DNA of 64,000 nucleotides. It comes from Clostridium pascui (lineage in GTDB: Bacteria > Bacillota > Clostridia > Clostridiales > Clostridiaceae). The stretch lies in contig NZ_JAFBDB010000002.1 of NCBI RefSeq assembly GCF_016908015.1, positions 716,055-780,054 on the forward strand, read 5' to 3'. A program made the translations under genes and the position numbers. The notes under the pieces were generated by a model, which was not told the origin of the DNA, ran no database searches, and worked only from the letters and a program-made list of their open reading frames with translations. Below, in pieces: positions 35,218-43,982 of the stretch (position 1 is its first letter; each line of letters begins with the position of its first letter).

Positions 35218-36540
35218 ATGGCTAAAAATATAGTAAGGCCTTCAATACTGCCAGGATTTATGGAGTTGCTTCCTGCAGATCAAATACTTTTTAATAAAAT
35301 GATGGATACTATAAGACATAACTATGAAAAGTGTGGCTTCATTCCATTAGATACTCCAACTATAGAAAAATCTGAAATACTTCTTGCCAAGGGTGGCGGA
35401 GAAACAGAAAAGCAGATATATAGATTTACCAAGGGAGATACAGATTTATCTTTAAGATTTGATTTAACTGTACCACTAGCAAGATATGTAGCACAGCATT
35501 TTTCCGATTTGACATTCCCTTTTAGAAGATATCATATGTCAAAGGTATATAGGGGAGAAAGAAATCAAAAGGGACGTTTTAGAGAATTTTACCAATGTGA
35601 TATAGATATAATTGGAAATGGGAAATTAAACGTAATAAATGATGCGGAAATTCCAAGTGTTATATATTCTACATTTAAGGAACTTGGTTTTGAAGATTTT
35701 ACTATACATATAAATAATAGAAAAGTATTAAATGGCTTCTTTGCATCCTTAAATGTCGATAATAAAGCAGAAATCTTAAGAACTATAGATAAGCTTGATA
35801 AAATAGGAATGGATGCAGTAATAGAAGAGCTAAAATCTTTAGGTTTAGATGAGGTAAGAGTAAATAAGATAATAGGATTTATACAAATAAAGGGCAGCAA
35901 TGATGAAATGTTAAAATCCTTAGAAGAACTTAATATAGAAAATGATGAGTTTAAAGAAGGATTAAAAGAATTATCTCAAGTTGTATACTATATAAGATGT
36001 TTTAAAGTTCCTGAAAACAACTTTAGCATAGATTTAACTATAGCAAGAGGTCTTGATTATTATACAGGTACTGTATATGAGACTATATTGAATAATTATC
36101 CTAAAATAGGAAGTGTATGTTCTGGTGGAAGATATGATAATTTAGCAGAATACTATACTGAGCAAAAGCTTCCAGGTGTAGGAATATCTATAGGTCTTAC
36201 AAGATTATTTTATCAGCTAAGAGAAGCTAATATAATAGGAGAAAATGCTTCATCAACTTTATCACAAGCACTTATTATTCCTATGGGAGATGATTGTGTA
36301 GAACATTCTATAAAGGTTGCTAGTGATTTAAGAGAAAATGAAATAGTGTGTGAAATTTATTTTGAGGATGGCAAGGTAGGTAAAAAGTTCGGTTATGCAG
36401 ATAAGCTTAATATACCTTATGTAATACTTATAGGTTCTGATGAAATAAATCAGAATAAGGTTACACTAAAAAATATGAGTACAGGCGAACAGCAAACTAT
36501 TACTATCGATGATGCCATGAGTATAATTAATAATAAATAA
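35218..36540 (+). CDS. hisS: Histidyl-tRNA synthetase
   Basis: 440 residues, class II synthetase. Motif 2 region YHMSKVYRGERNQKGRFREF and the histidine-binding signature IARGLDYYTGTVYE are intact. The C-terminal anticodon-binding domain spans about 345-435 (AYADKLNIPYVILIG-like, here FGYADKLNIPYVILIG). Motif 3 reads GVGISIGLTRLF, where most HisRS have a GxxxGxDRL form. The enzyme may therefore belong to the divergent clostridial clade, or be a second copy. A HisZ-type regulatory paralog is less likely because the C-terminal domain and catalytic signatures are kept. GGAGGG precedes the start. Confidence 0.92.
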   Translation: MAKNIVRPSILPGFMELLPADQILFNKMMDTIRHNYEKCGFIPLDTPTIEKSEILLAKGGGETEKQIYRFTKGDTDLSLRFDLTVPLARYVAQHFSDLTFPFRRYHMSKVYRGERNQKGRFREFYQCDIDIIGNGKLNVINDAEIPSVIYSTFKELGFEDFTIHINNRKVLNGFFASLNVDNKAEILRTIDKLDKIGMDAVIEELKSLGLDEVRVNKIIGFIQIKGSNDEMLKSLEELNIENDEFKEGLKELSQVVYYIRCFKVPENNFSIDLTIARGLDYYTGTVYETILNNYPKIGSVCSGGRYDNLAEYYTEQKLPGVGISIGLTRLFYQLREANIIGENASSTLSQALIIPMGDDCVEHSIKVASDLRENEIVCEIYFEDGKVGKKFGYADKLNIPYVILIGSDEINQNKVTLKNMSTGEQQTITIDDAMSIINNK

Positions 36541-36551
36541 TAATTTTTCAC

Positions 36552-36585
36552 AAAGGTCAGCTTTAGGCTGGCCTTTATTAATTTG
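36552..36585 (+). terminator. Intrinsic terminator after hisS
   Basis: AAAGGTCAGC (36552-36561) pairs with GCTGGCCTTT (36567-36576), one wobble, followed by ATTAATTTG. Located 12 nt after the hisS stop. Confidence 0.7.
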
Positions 36586-36678
36586 ACTTAAATTCTTAAG
36601 TGTATTATCATAAAATTTTGTTATATAATATAATTATAGTAAAATTTTACATAAGTTAATGATTGGAGGCATACTAGA

Positions 36679-38967
36679 GTGGCAATACATCCAGAAGAAT
36701 TACAAGGTGAAAAGGAAAAGCTAGAAGAAACAAAAAACTGGCTTAAAGACGAAATAAAATATTTAGAAGGTAATGTTAAGGAATTTAATGAAAAGGTTCA
36801 AAAGCTTAAAAAAGAGTCTAAAGGTAAATATAGCTTTGAACTTGATACTGCAATTCATATTCAAGAAGCCAATAAAGAAAAGGTAAAAAACTATAAAGAA
36901 GTAAAGGGAGCACCATATTTTGCGAGGATAGATTTTAGAGAAAGACTTAGAGATGCAGAAAGTTTTTATATAGGTAAAATTGGATTAAATGATGAAAAAG
37001 AGCAAGAAGAAAAGGTAATAGATTGGAGAGCTCCTATCGCAGATTTGTATTATAGTGGTACTGAAGGAAAGAGCTCTTACTATGGTCCGTATGGCGAAAT
37101 TGAGGGAGAATTATCTTTAAAGAGAAAGTTCTTAATAAAGGGTGGTAAGATTAAGGATGCCTTTGATGAAGGAGCTAATCAAATCATATTAAAGGTAAGT
37201 GAAAATGCTGAAGAAGCTCTTCAAGATGAATTTTTAAGAATAAATTTGGAGGAAAGTGCAAATAAAAAACTTAAAGATATAGTTGCTACAATACAAAAAG
37301 AGCAAAATGACATAATAAGAAGTGAAAAGAATAGGTCGCTTATAGTGCAGGGGTCAGCAGGTTCGGGTAAAACTACTGTAGCACTGCATAGACTCGCATA
37401 TCTTCTATATAAGTACAAGAAAAATATCACTGGTGAAGATGTGCTTGTAGTTGCACCTAATAATTTATTCTTAGATTATATATCAGAAGTGCTTCCAAAC
37501 CTTGGGGCAGGGAAGGTAAATCAGTTTACCTATGAAGAACTTGCTTTAAAGATATTAAAAACTAAACTTGAAGTATATAATAAAGATAAGAAACTTGCTT
37601 ATGTGATTGAAAGCAGCGCGGATAAGGAAGTAGAATTTATAACCAAAGCAAGTAAAGTTAAGGGAAGTATTCTCTTCAAAAATATAATTGATAGATATAT
37701 AAAATATATTCAATTGAATAATTTAGATTATGAGGATATAGAGGTTTGTGAATATACCCTTTTTAAAGGAAGAGATATAAAAAAGTTGTTTTTAGAGGGA
37801 TTAAAGCATCTTCCTATGGAACAAAGGAAAAAAGAAATAAACAGTTACTTTAATAAACAGCTAGATGCAAAAGTAAAAAACATACATGCAATAATCGATG
37901 GGCAATATGAATTTTTATTCAAAGAGTTAAGAGAAATGCCTGAAGGAGAAGAAAAGAGAACTCAAATTAAAGCAGCATATGAAGAAAGAGATAATTTAAA
38001 GGGGAAAATTAAGGTAGATAGTAAAAAGATAATAAAAAGTTACTTTAGTGATTTAGGTAAGATAAATATAAATAAAGTATACTTAGGTTTATTTGAAGAA
38101 GAAATTTATGAAAAGCTTACAGAAGGTAAAATTCCTAAAAATATTTGGGAAGGTATGAAAAAGGAATCAGAAGAAAACTTTGAGAAGGGTTTTGTAGATA
38201 GTGATGACTTAGCTGCTCTTTTATATTTAAAATTTAGTTTAGAGGGAGTGGACGAAGAAGATAAGTTTAAGCACATTGTAGTAGATGAAGCTCAGGATTA
38301 TAGCTTGTTTCAATTATATGTTTTAAAGTCTATGGTATCAAACAATTCATTTACGATAGTTGGAGATACAGGTCAAAGCATTTATTATTATAAGGGAATA
38401 GATGATTGGAAAAAGCTCATTGAATTTGTATATGATGGAGATGCAAATTATGTTGCATTATCTCAAAGTTATCGTTCTACAGTTGAAATAGTTAATTTTG
38501 CCAATATAGTACTTAAAAAACAGAAAAATAGTTTGAAGTCAGCTAAACCTGTATTAAGACATGGCATGATACCTGAAATTATTAAGTATGATGATTATAA
38601 TGTGTTCATAGATATAATCAAAAGCATTGAAAATAAAATGAACGAGGAAAATAGAAAAACCATTGCACTTATAGGGAAAAATTCGGAGGAATGTGAAAAT
38701 ATAAAAAATATGTTTGATATTCATGGAGTAGAAGGATGGAAGCTTATAAATGAAGAGGATAAAAGAGTAAATTCAGAAAAGATAATAATTCCATCTTATA
38801 TGACTAAGGGATTGGAGTTTGATTGTTCAATAATCATAAATGGAAATGATGAAAACTATAAAGAAGATGAACTGGATAAAAGACTATTATATGTTGTCCT
38901 TACAAGAGCGCTTCATAATGAGTATGTTTTATATAGCGGAAATTTGACAACTTTGCTTAAGGAGTAG
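36679..38967 (+). CDS. helD: HelD-family superfamily 1 helicase-like ATPase
   Basis: 762 residues. A long N-terminal coiled coil (about 1-75) is followed by the conserved APYFARIDF and EKVIDWRAPIADLYY blocks of HelD proteins. Walker A is QGSAGSGKTTVALHRLAYLL (near residue 225). Walker B/motif II is HIVVDEAQDYSLFQL, with GDTGQSIYYYKG and SYRSTVEIVNFAN motifs, and a C-terminal YVVLTRALHNEYV. Bacterial HelD binds RNA polymerase and uses ATP to release stalled complexes. The GTG start at 36679 has GGAGG upstream. The next gene follows within 10 nt, which makes an operon. Confidence 0.9.
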   Translation: MAIHPEELQGEKEKLEETKNWLKDEIKYLEGNVKEFNEKVQKLKKESKGKYSFELDTAIHIQEANKEKVKNYKEVKGAPYFARIDFRERLRDAESFYIGKIGLNDEKEQEEKVIDWRAPIADLYYSGTEGKSSYYGPYGEIEGELSLKRKFLIKGGKIKDAFDEGANQIILKVSENAEEALQDEFLRINLEESANKKLKDIVATIQKEQNDIIRSEKNRSLIVQGSAGSGKTTVALHRLAYLLYKYKKNITGEDVLVVAPNNLFLDYISEVLPNLGAGKVNQFTYEELALKILKTKLEVYNKDKKLAYVIESSADKEVEFITKASKVKGSILFKNIIDRYIKYIQLNNLDYEDIEVCEYTLFKGRDIKKLFLEGLKHLPMEQRKKEINSYFNKQLDAKVKNIHAIIDGQYEFLFKELREMPEGEEKRTQIKAAYEERDNLKGKIKVDSKKIIKSYFSDLGKININKVYLGLFEEEIYEKLTEGKIPKNIWEGMKKESEENFEKGFVDSDDLAALLYLKFSLEGVDEEDKFKHIVVDEAQDYSLFQLYVLKSMVSNNSFTIVGDTGQSIYYYKGIDDWKKLIEFVYDGDANYVALSQSYRSTVEIVNFANIVLKKQKNSLKSAKPVLRHGMIPEIIKYDDYNVFIDIIKSIENKMNEENRKTIALIGKNSEECENIKNMFDIHGVEGWKLINEEDKRVNSEKIIIPSYMTKGLEFDCSIIINGNDENYKEDELDKRLLYVVLTRALHNEYVLYSGNLTTLLKE

Positions 38968-38976
38968 TTGGTTGTT

Positions 38977-40209
38977 ATGAAAAGATCTAAGAATAAAGCA
39001 TTGTCCACAGTATCTACTATAATTTCAGGAGTAATTGTTATTAGTTCTGCAAGTTATGGAGGGAAAATAATTACATATATAAATGGGGGATTTAGATATG
39101 GCTATAGATTATTTCCACTTATTATATTTCTGACAATAAGTTTTATATTCATACAAGAAATGAATATAAGAATGGCAAAGATAACTGGTAAAAGTTTTGC
39201 AGATCTTATAAGGGAATGGTATGGAGCAAAACCGGCATTTTTTGCTATGATTATGGTTTTAATATCAAGTATATTTTTGACTATTTCAAGCTTTGGAGCA
39301 AGCTTAATAGGGGTAGAGCTTATGGGTGTAAATAAGTATATAGCTATACTTATAATTTCTATATCCATATGGCTTATGATAACTAAGAGATATTATGAAA
39401 GTGCTCAAAATATATTTTTTTTATTAAGTATTATATTTATAATGTATATAATTTCAGCAATTGACGTTAATAATTCGAGTAAAGTCATGATTAAATCTGT
39501 GCAAAACATAGACTTTTGGCAAAGTGATTATATATACTATTCTTTAAGTATAATAGGAGCTTCCATTCCAACTTACATGATGTTTCATCTTCAATCATAT
39601 TTAGTTCAGGAAGATTTGAGTTTCAAGGAATATGGAGAACAAAAGATAGGTATATATATAGGGATTTTAATAATGTTTTTAATTTCATTGCTTATTATGA
39701 TTGTAGGGATTGAAAGTTTCCAAAGGGGAGGGGAAATTGCCATAAGTAATAAGAATCTAGGGGTGATTTTTATAAAGGCTTTTGGAAAATATGCTAAATA
39801 TATATTTGGCATGGGAATATTAAGTTTTACAACTATAACATTAGCTTTAATCCCATTAGCTGGAACACTTGCAATATGTGATGCTTTTGCATTAGAAAAT
39901 GGATTTGAAAAAAGTTGTAAAGAAGCACCGCTATTTTATATAATATTTACATTTATTCTAGTTATAAGTGGCATTTTTGTTTTATTAAACCAGAGTTCCC
40001 TTATAAATTTGATAATTTTAGCTCAAGCATTAGCCTCTATGATAGTGCCTGTAATTCTTATATATATGATTATAATAACAAATAACAGTGAGATTATGGG
40101 GAAAGAAGTAAATAAGCCAATACAAAATATAGTTGTATGGTTTACAGTGATAAGTATAGTAGTGTTTTTTATAGCTTTAATGATATATAAAATTATGGCA
40201 ATGTTTTGA
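38977..40209 (+). CDS. Divergent Nramp-like membrane transporter
   Basis: 410 residues with about 11 transmembrane segments. The block IQEMNIRMAKITGKSFADLIREWYG matches, in part as RMAKITGKSFADLIRE, the Nramp TM3 region (RLGxVTGKGLAELIRE). The TM1 metal-binding DPGN motif is absent (SASYGGKI instead). The TM6 MPHN motif is replaced in GASIPTYMMFHLQSYLVQE. The fold is probably LeuT/Nramp-like, but the substrate should differ from Mn2+/Fe2+. A terminator hairpin overlaps the last codons. It follows helD by 9 nt. ATG at 38977 is preferred to a TTG at 38968. Confidence 0.65.
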   Translation: MKRSKNKALSTVSTIISGVIVISSASYGGKIITYINGGFRYGYRLFPLIIFLTISFIFIQEMNIRMAKITGKSFADLIREWYGAKPAFFAMIMVLISSIFLTISSFGASLIGVELMGVNKYIAILIISISIWLMITKRYYESAQNIFFLLSIIFIMYIISAIDVNNSSKVMIKSVQNIDFWQSDYIYYSLSIIGASIPTYMMFHLQSYLVQEDLSFKEYGEQKIGIYIGILIMFLISLLIMIVGIESFQRGGEIAISNKNLGVIFIKAFGKYAKYIFGMGILSFTTITLALIPLAGTLAICDAFALENGFEKSCKEAPLFYIIFTFILVISGIFVLLNQSSLINLIILAQALASMIVPVILIYMIIITNNSEIMGKEVNKPIQNIVVWFTVISIVVFFIALMIYKIMAMF

Positions 40210-40230
40210 AAACATTGCCATAATTTTATT
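40190..40230 (+). terminator. Intrinsic terminator overlapping the end of the Nramp-like gene
   Basis: AAATTATGGCAATGTTTT (40190-40207) pairs with AAAACATTGCCATAATTT (40209-40226), then TTATTC. The 5' arm encodes the final residues IMAMF, so coding sequence and terminator are shared. Confidence 0.8.
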
Positions 40231-40260
40231 CGAGTTTTTATGAGCATAGGGAAATTTTCC

Positions 40261-40362
40261 ATGGATAGTTATATTAAAAAAGCAGGAAGTATTCCAAGTA
40301 TAGGGCCTACTTTAGGTTGTTTTTTTATAAGCCCTGAACAGTATCATAAAAAGCTGCTATAA
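40261..40362 (+). CDS. Possible short peptide (33 aa) or gene relic
   Basis: ATG to TAA encodes MDSYIKKAGSIPSIGPTLGC followed by FFISPEQYHKKLL. An AGGGA lies 9 nt upstream. The composition looks protein-like rather than random AT-rich sequence (Gly, Pro, Gln and His are present), but I recognise no family. It could be a genuine small protein, or the 3' end of a lost gene that has acquired an ATG. It lies between the Nramp terminator and the stop of the convergent MBL gene. Confidence 0.3.
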   Translation: MDSYIKKAGSIPSIGPTLGCFFISPEQYHKKLL

Positions 40363-40364
40363 AA

Positions 40365-41252
40365 TTATACATAAAAATAAAGTTTACCATCTTGTACAGA
40401 AGAATTTATTTTACCATTATTATAAAGATAAGATAAAAAAGAACTTACTGCAGATAGATTTAGGTGATATTGTCTAAATTCCATATCTAAGTTATTTAAA
40501 AGAGCTAGATTTTCTAAAACATCTTCTTTAGATAATGGTTGATCTAATAATTCCAATATATCATTCAAATATCTATTTATATTTTCTATATTCTTTTCAG
40601 CTAATTGAGTTATTTCTAACTTTTCATAAATTTTATCACTGTGTCCTATTACAAAATAATCTGCATCTATCTCTTTTATAAATTTTAAGGTGTTTAGACT
40701 CTCCTCTATATCATATAAGTATGGTAGGGAATATTTATCTATTGTGGTATCACTAAAGAGTGAGTCGCCTAAGAAACATACTTTTTCAGGAGTAATAATT
40801 CCAATTTGCTCTATGGAATGTCCTTTAAGAGAAATTATTTCAAGTTTTTCATCATTTATTTTATTTGTTCCATATTCAAGTGAAAAGTCTGTAGATAAAG
40901 ATTTATTGCTTTTATCTAAACCTTTAAAAGGATTTCCAGTGGAAATTATGGCAGCGTGAAGTTCCTGGTTTTCCATAAATAGTTTTTCCTTTAGAGAAGA
41001 ATAAACTAGGCATCCAGGATAATTATTTTGAAAATATGTATTCCCACCACAATGATCTAAATGGCTGTGGGTATTTATTATATATTTAGGATGAAGGCCA
41101 TTTTGTACTAGTAGCTCATCTATTTTTTTTGTAGAAGAATTATTCATGCCCGTATCTACTAAAAGACAGTTTTTATTTTTAAATACGTAAACACCGATAT
41201 TTGTAGGGGCATTTATGTAATAAGTGTTACCCTTAATCTTGCTAAGCTCCAT
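40365..41252 (-). CDS. Metallo-beta-lactamase-fold hydrolase
   Basis: 295 residues. The MBL metal site is THSHLDHCGG (near residue 60), with further ligands in SLKGHSIEQIGI, CFLGDSLFSD and VIGHSD. The C-terminal 60 residues form a helical winged-type extension. The substrate cannot be told from sequence; glyoxalase II-like or lactonase-like members share this layout. Monocistronic on the minus strand, with GAGC upstream of the start at 41252. Confidence 0.85.
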   Translation of the reverse strand: MELSKIKGNTYYINAPTNIGVYVFKNKNCLLVDTGMNNSSTKKIDELLVQNGLHPKYIINTHSHLDHCGGNTYFQNNYPGCLVYSSLKEKLFMENQELHAAIISTGNPFKGLDKSNKSLSTDFSLEYGTNKINDEKLEIISLKGHSIEQIGIITPEKVCFLGDSLFSDTTIDKYSLPYLYDIEESLNTLKFIKEIDADYFVIGHSDKIYEKLEITQLAEKNIENINRYLNDILELLDQPLSKEDVLENLALLNNLDMEFRQYHLNLSAVSSFLSYLYNNGKINSSVQDGKLYFYV

Positions 41253-41468
41253 AGTTTTCAGCTCCTTACATGATGTATAAAACTTTCTAATTATAATGTT
41301 ATATATAATATATCATTTATGTATTGATATGTAAATTTTATAGTATTTAAAATATATAGTAACTTTATAAAACCTATAATAAAATTAGTCATATAAATCT
41401 TATTATAGAATATATTTATTATATAAATGTAAATTAACTATGAAAATAAATTAAAGAATAAATTTCGA

Positions 41469-41566
41469 TTTACTGCTTTATCTAATAGGATGTAGAATTA
41501 TCATCTATGTCTCCATAGGTAAAATCCAGTAAAAGCAACTCTGTATGCTTTTATTGGATTTTTTGA
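41469..41566 (+). promoter_or_regulatory. Candidate cis-regulatory RNA, copy 1 (upstream of the 41641 transporter)
   Basis: It begins with TTTACTGCTTT (41469). A hairpin follows, GATGTAGA (41489-41496) with TCTATGTC (41504-41511). A terminator closes it: AATCCAGTAAAAGC (41523-41536) with GCTTTTATTGGATT (41547-41560), then T5. The 5' TTTACTG is complementary to CAGTAAA (41527-41533) in the terminator arm and could form an antiterminator. The same design recurs at 43848 and 48377. No known riboswitch class was recognised. The 41253-41468 stretch to its left holds only AT-rich promoter DNA. Confidence 0.6.
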
Positions 41567-41640
41567 TTTTCTAGTAAATAATTCAATTCATTTAATTTAA
41601 AATGTATTGAATTAAATAATATAACTAAGGGGGTATTTAT

Positions 41641-42936
41641 ATGTTATTGGGAATTTCACCTTTGTTTGCACTTATACCGCTAATACTTTATATAGTTCTG
41701 GCTTTCAAGGATATTAATCCAATCTTAAATGTTTTATTATGTGTCATTATTACAGGAATTTTAACAAATAAACCTTTATTAGGTATGGGAGCAGTGATTG
41801 GAGAATCATTAGGATCTTTCCTTGGATTAATAGGATTTATAATTATGTTAGGCTCTGCGCTAGGGGCAATCTTGAAAAAGACAGGTGTTGCTGAAAACTT
41901 AGTAAGAACAGTTATGAGAAAGATAGGAATAAATACAGAAAAAAGAGCAATATTAGCATCTATGATTGCTTCTATGGTGTTAACTGCTTTACTTGGAACC
42001 TTGGCAGGAGCAAACGCAATTATAGCACCAATAGTAATACCATTAGTAGCAGCTATTGGAATAACCCCATCTTCTTTATCAGCAGTGCTTATGGGAGCAG
42101 GACTAACAGGAATGTTTATAGGACCTTTTTCACCACAAGTTGTTACTATAATGGGGTTAACTAGGCTAAGCTATGTAGAATACTTAATATCTGCTGGATT
42201 GCCTGTAACAGCAGTGTGCTTAATAGTAACTTATATCATGGCTAATAAAATTCAGAAGGATACAAAGGGCATATATTCTTATGAAAGTACCGAAAATATT
42301 GATATCAATGAAAAGGCAGGAGAAAACGCTAAGAGAGCTACCTATGGTTTTTTAATCACATTAACTCTTTTAATAGTTTATGGTATTTATGTAAAAAGTG
42401 GAGCTTCCTATGCCATAGTTGTAATGTTTACTACAGCAGTTATAACAGGAGTTACAGGGAAGTTAAGCTTAAATGAAATATTTAATACGTTAGTTGAAGG
42501 GGCATCACGTATGATGTGGCTGTTTATAATGTTCATATTATTCAATCCGTTCATAACTTTTATAGAAGAATCAGGAGCTTTTAAATCATTAGTAACCTTG
42601 CTAGAGCCATTATTAGGCTCAGGTAATAAGATAGTTTTTTCTTTAGTCTCTACTTTAACCGGAATTTTTGGAATAGGAGGGGCCGCTGTAGCTCAATCGG
42701 TAGTAATGGACAAAATGTTCAATGGATTTGTACAAGATTTAGGAATGTCAACTGGCTTGTGGGCAATGATTTTACTAGTTGGTTCTCAAATAACTTCCTT
42801 TGCATATCCAGAGGCAGATATGTTAGGACAAATGGGACTTGCTAGATCAAAAGATTTAAAGAATATGGTTAAGTTTGGAGTTATTGTTGTTATAGCTAAT
42901 GTTTTACTTATATTTATAAGAGCTTTCTTTGGTTAA
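41641..42936 (+). CDS. NhaC/IT-superfamily-like transporter of the muropeptide cluster
   Basis: 431 residues with about 11-12 hydrophobic segments in two pseudo-repeats. Motifs include GFIIMLGSALGAILKKTGVAENL, seen in part as LGSALGAILKKTGVAE; TLAGANAIIAPIVIPLVAA; and GIGGAAVAQSVVMDKMF. These resemble NhaC-type antiporters and amino acid or carboxylate carriers of the ion-transporter superfamily. The annotation Na+/H+ antiporter would be conventional. The gene context suggests instead uptake of a peptide or amino acid. It is preceded by leader element copy 1 and AGGGGG before the ATG, and followed after 13 nt by a serine hydrolase. Confidence 0.7.
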   Translation: MLLGISPLFALIPLILYIVLAFKDINPILNVLLCVIITGILTNKPLLGMGAVIGESLGSFLGLIGFIIMLGSALGAILKKTGVAENLVRTVMRKIGINTEKRAILASMIASMVLTALLGTLAGANAIIAPIVIPLVAAIGITPSSLSAVLMGAGLTGMFIGPFSPQVVTIMGLTRLSYVEYLISAGLPVTAVCLIVTYIMANKIQKDTKGIYSYESTENIDINEKAGENAKRATYGFLITLTLLIVYGIYVKSGASYAIVVMFTTAVITGVTGKLSLNEIFNTLVEGASRMMWLFIMFILFNPFITFIEESGAFKSLVTLLEPLLGSGNKIVFSLVSTLTGIFGIGGAAVAQSVVMDKMFNGFVQDLGMSTGLWAMILLVGSQITSFAYPEADMLGQMGLARSKDLKNMVKFGVIVVIANVLLIFIRAFFG

Positions 42937-42949
42937 GGAGGGAAACATA

Positions 42950-43732
42950 ATGGAGTTAAAAAACAGCATTGAAAATATAATTGGCAATTCTAATGGAAAT
43001 ATAGCAGTAGCGTTAAAGATGATGAATGATAAGTGTACAATAATGATAAATGAAAATATGATATTTCCTTCAGCTAGTACTATTAAGCTCATAATAATGT
43101 CAACTGTTATGAGAGAAGTAAAAGAAGGCAGAATGTCATTAGATGATAAAATCAAATTGCTAAATTGTTCAAAGTGCGGAGGAGACGGAATATTAAAGGA
43201 ATTAGAAGAAGGACACATATTTACTTTAAAGGAAATTGTAACTTTGATGATTATACTAAGTGATAATACAGCAACCAATATATTAATTGATATGTTAGGA
43301 ATGAAAAAAGTAAATGAAGAAGCAGAAAGATTAAAATTATATAATACTCAATTACGAAGAAAGATGATGGATTCAGCTGCGGCAAAAATGGGAAGAGAAA
43401 ATGTAACAACAGCTAAAGACTTATGCAGTGTATTAGAAAGCATTTATGAGAGAAAGTTAGTAAGTAAAGAATATAGTGAAATAATGCTTGACATATTAAA
43501 AAGGCAGCAAGTTGGAGGAAGATTAAATTTATATTTACCAGAAGATTTAGTAATTGCTCATAAGACAGGTGATTTAGATAAACTAGAACATGACGTAGGA
43601 ATAATTTTTCATCCAAAGGATAATTATATAATTTGTGTATTAACTAACAGGATAGACACAAACAAGGAAGGAAGAGAAATCATAGGGAGTATATCTCGTG
43701 AGGTGTATAAAAGTATAGAAGGAATTAAATAA
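42950..43732 (+). CDS. Cytosolic serine hydrolase of the class A beta-lactamase fold
   Basis: 260 residues. The three active-site elements of the penicillin-recognising fold are present: SASTIKL (SxxK, near residue 42), SDNTA (SDN, near 105) and HKTGD (KTG, near 207). The omega-loop glutamate that deacylates penicillin is not visible (RRKMMDSAAAK there). No signal peptide precedes the domain, so the enzyme should stay in the cytoplasm. ATG at 42950 has AAGGAGGG before it. The cluster contains muropeptide enzymes, so I infer a peptidase or carboxypeptidase acting on peptidoglycan-derived peptides rather than antibiotic resistance. Confidence 0.82.
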   Translation: MELKNSIENIIGNSNGNIAVALKMMNDKCTIMINENMIFPSASTIKLIIMSTVMREVKEGRMSLDDKIKLLNCSKCGGDGILKELEEGHIFTLKEIVTLMIILSDNTATNILIDMLGMKKVNEEAERLKLYNTQLRRKMMDSAAAKMGRENVTTAKDLCSVLESIYERKLVSKEYSEIMLDILKRQQVGGRLNLYLPEDLVIAHKTGDLDKLEHDVGIIFHPKDNYIICVLTNRIDTNKEGREIIGSISREVYKSIEGIK

Positions 43733-43847
43733 AGAGATAGTTCTACAATGTTTATTTAAAATATTCAATTAATTCTTGAAATTACAATCAAGATGGATTA
43801 TAATAACAATATAAACATTAATATACAAATAATTAAATAAAATATGT

Positions 43848-43934
43848 TTTACTGCTTAGTTTATTTAGGTGCCTAAAGCATTTGTCGTAGACGAAGTCCA
43901 GTAGATGAGTTACTCATTTACTGGACTTTTTATA
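43848..43934 (+). promoter_or_regulatory. Candidate cis-regulatory RNA, copy 2 (upstream of the first dipeptidase)
   Basis: The 5' segment TTTACTGCTT (43848) matches copies 1 and 3. A small internal hairpin (TTTAGG/CCTAAA near 43864-43877) lies where the others have an 8-bp stem. The terminator pairs AGTCCAGTAGATGAGT (43895-43910) with ACTCATTTACTGGACT (43912-43927), followed by TTTT. The 5' TACTG can pair with CAGTA in the terminator arm. It is the most diverged copy. Confidence 0.5.
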
Positions 43935-43982
43935 TTTCGAAATATCTAAAGTAATAAGTTTAAAAGTTAGGAAGTGATAATT

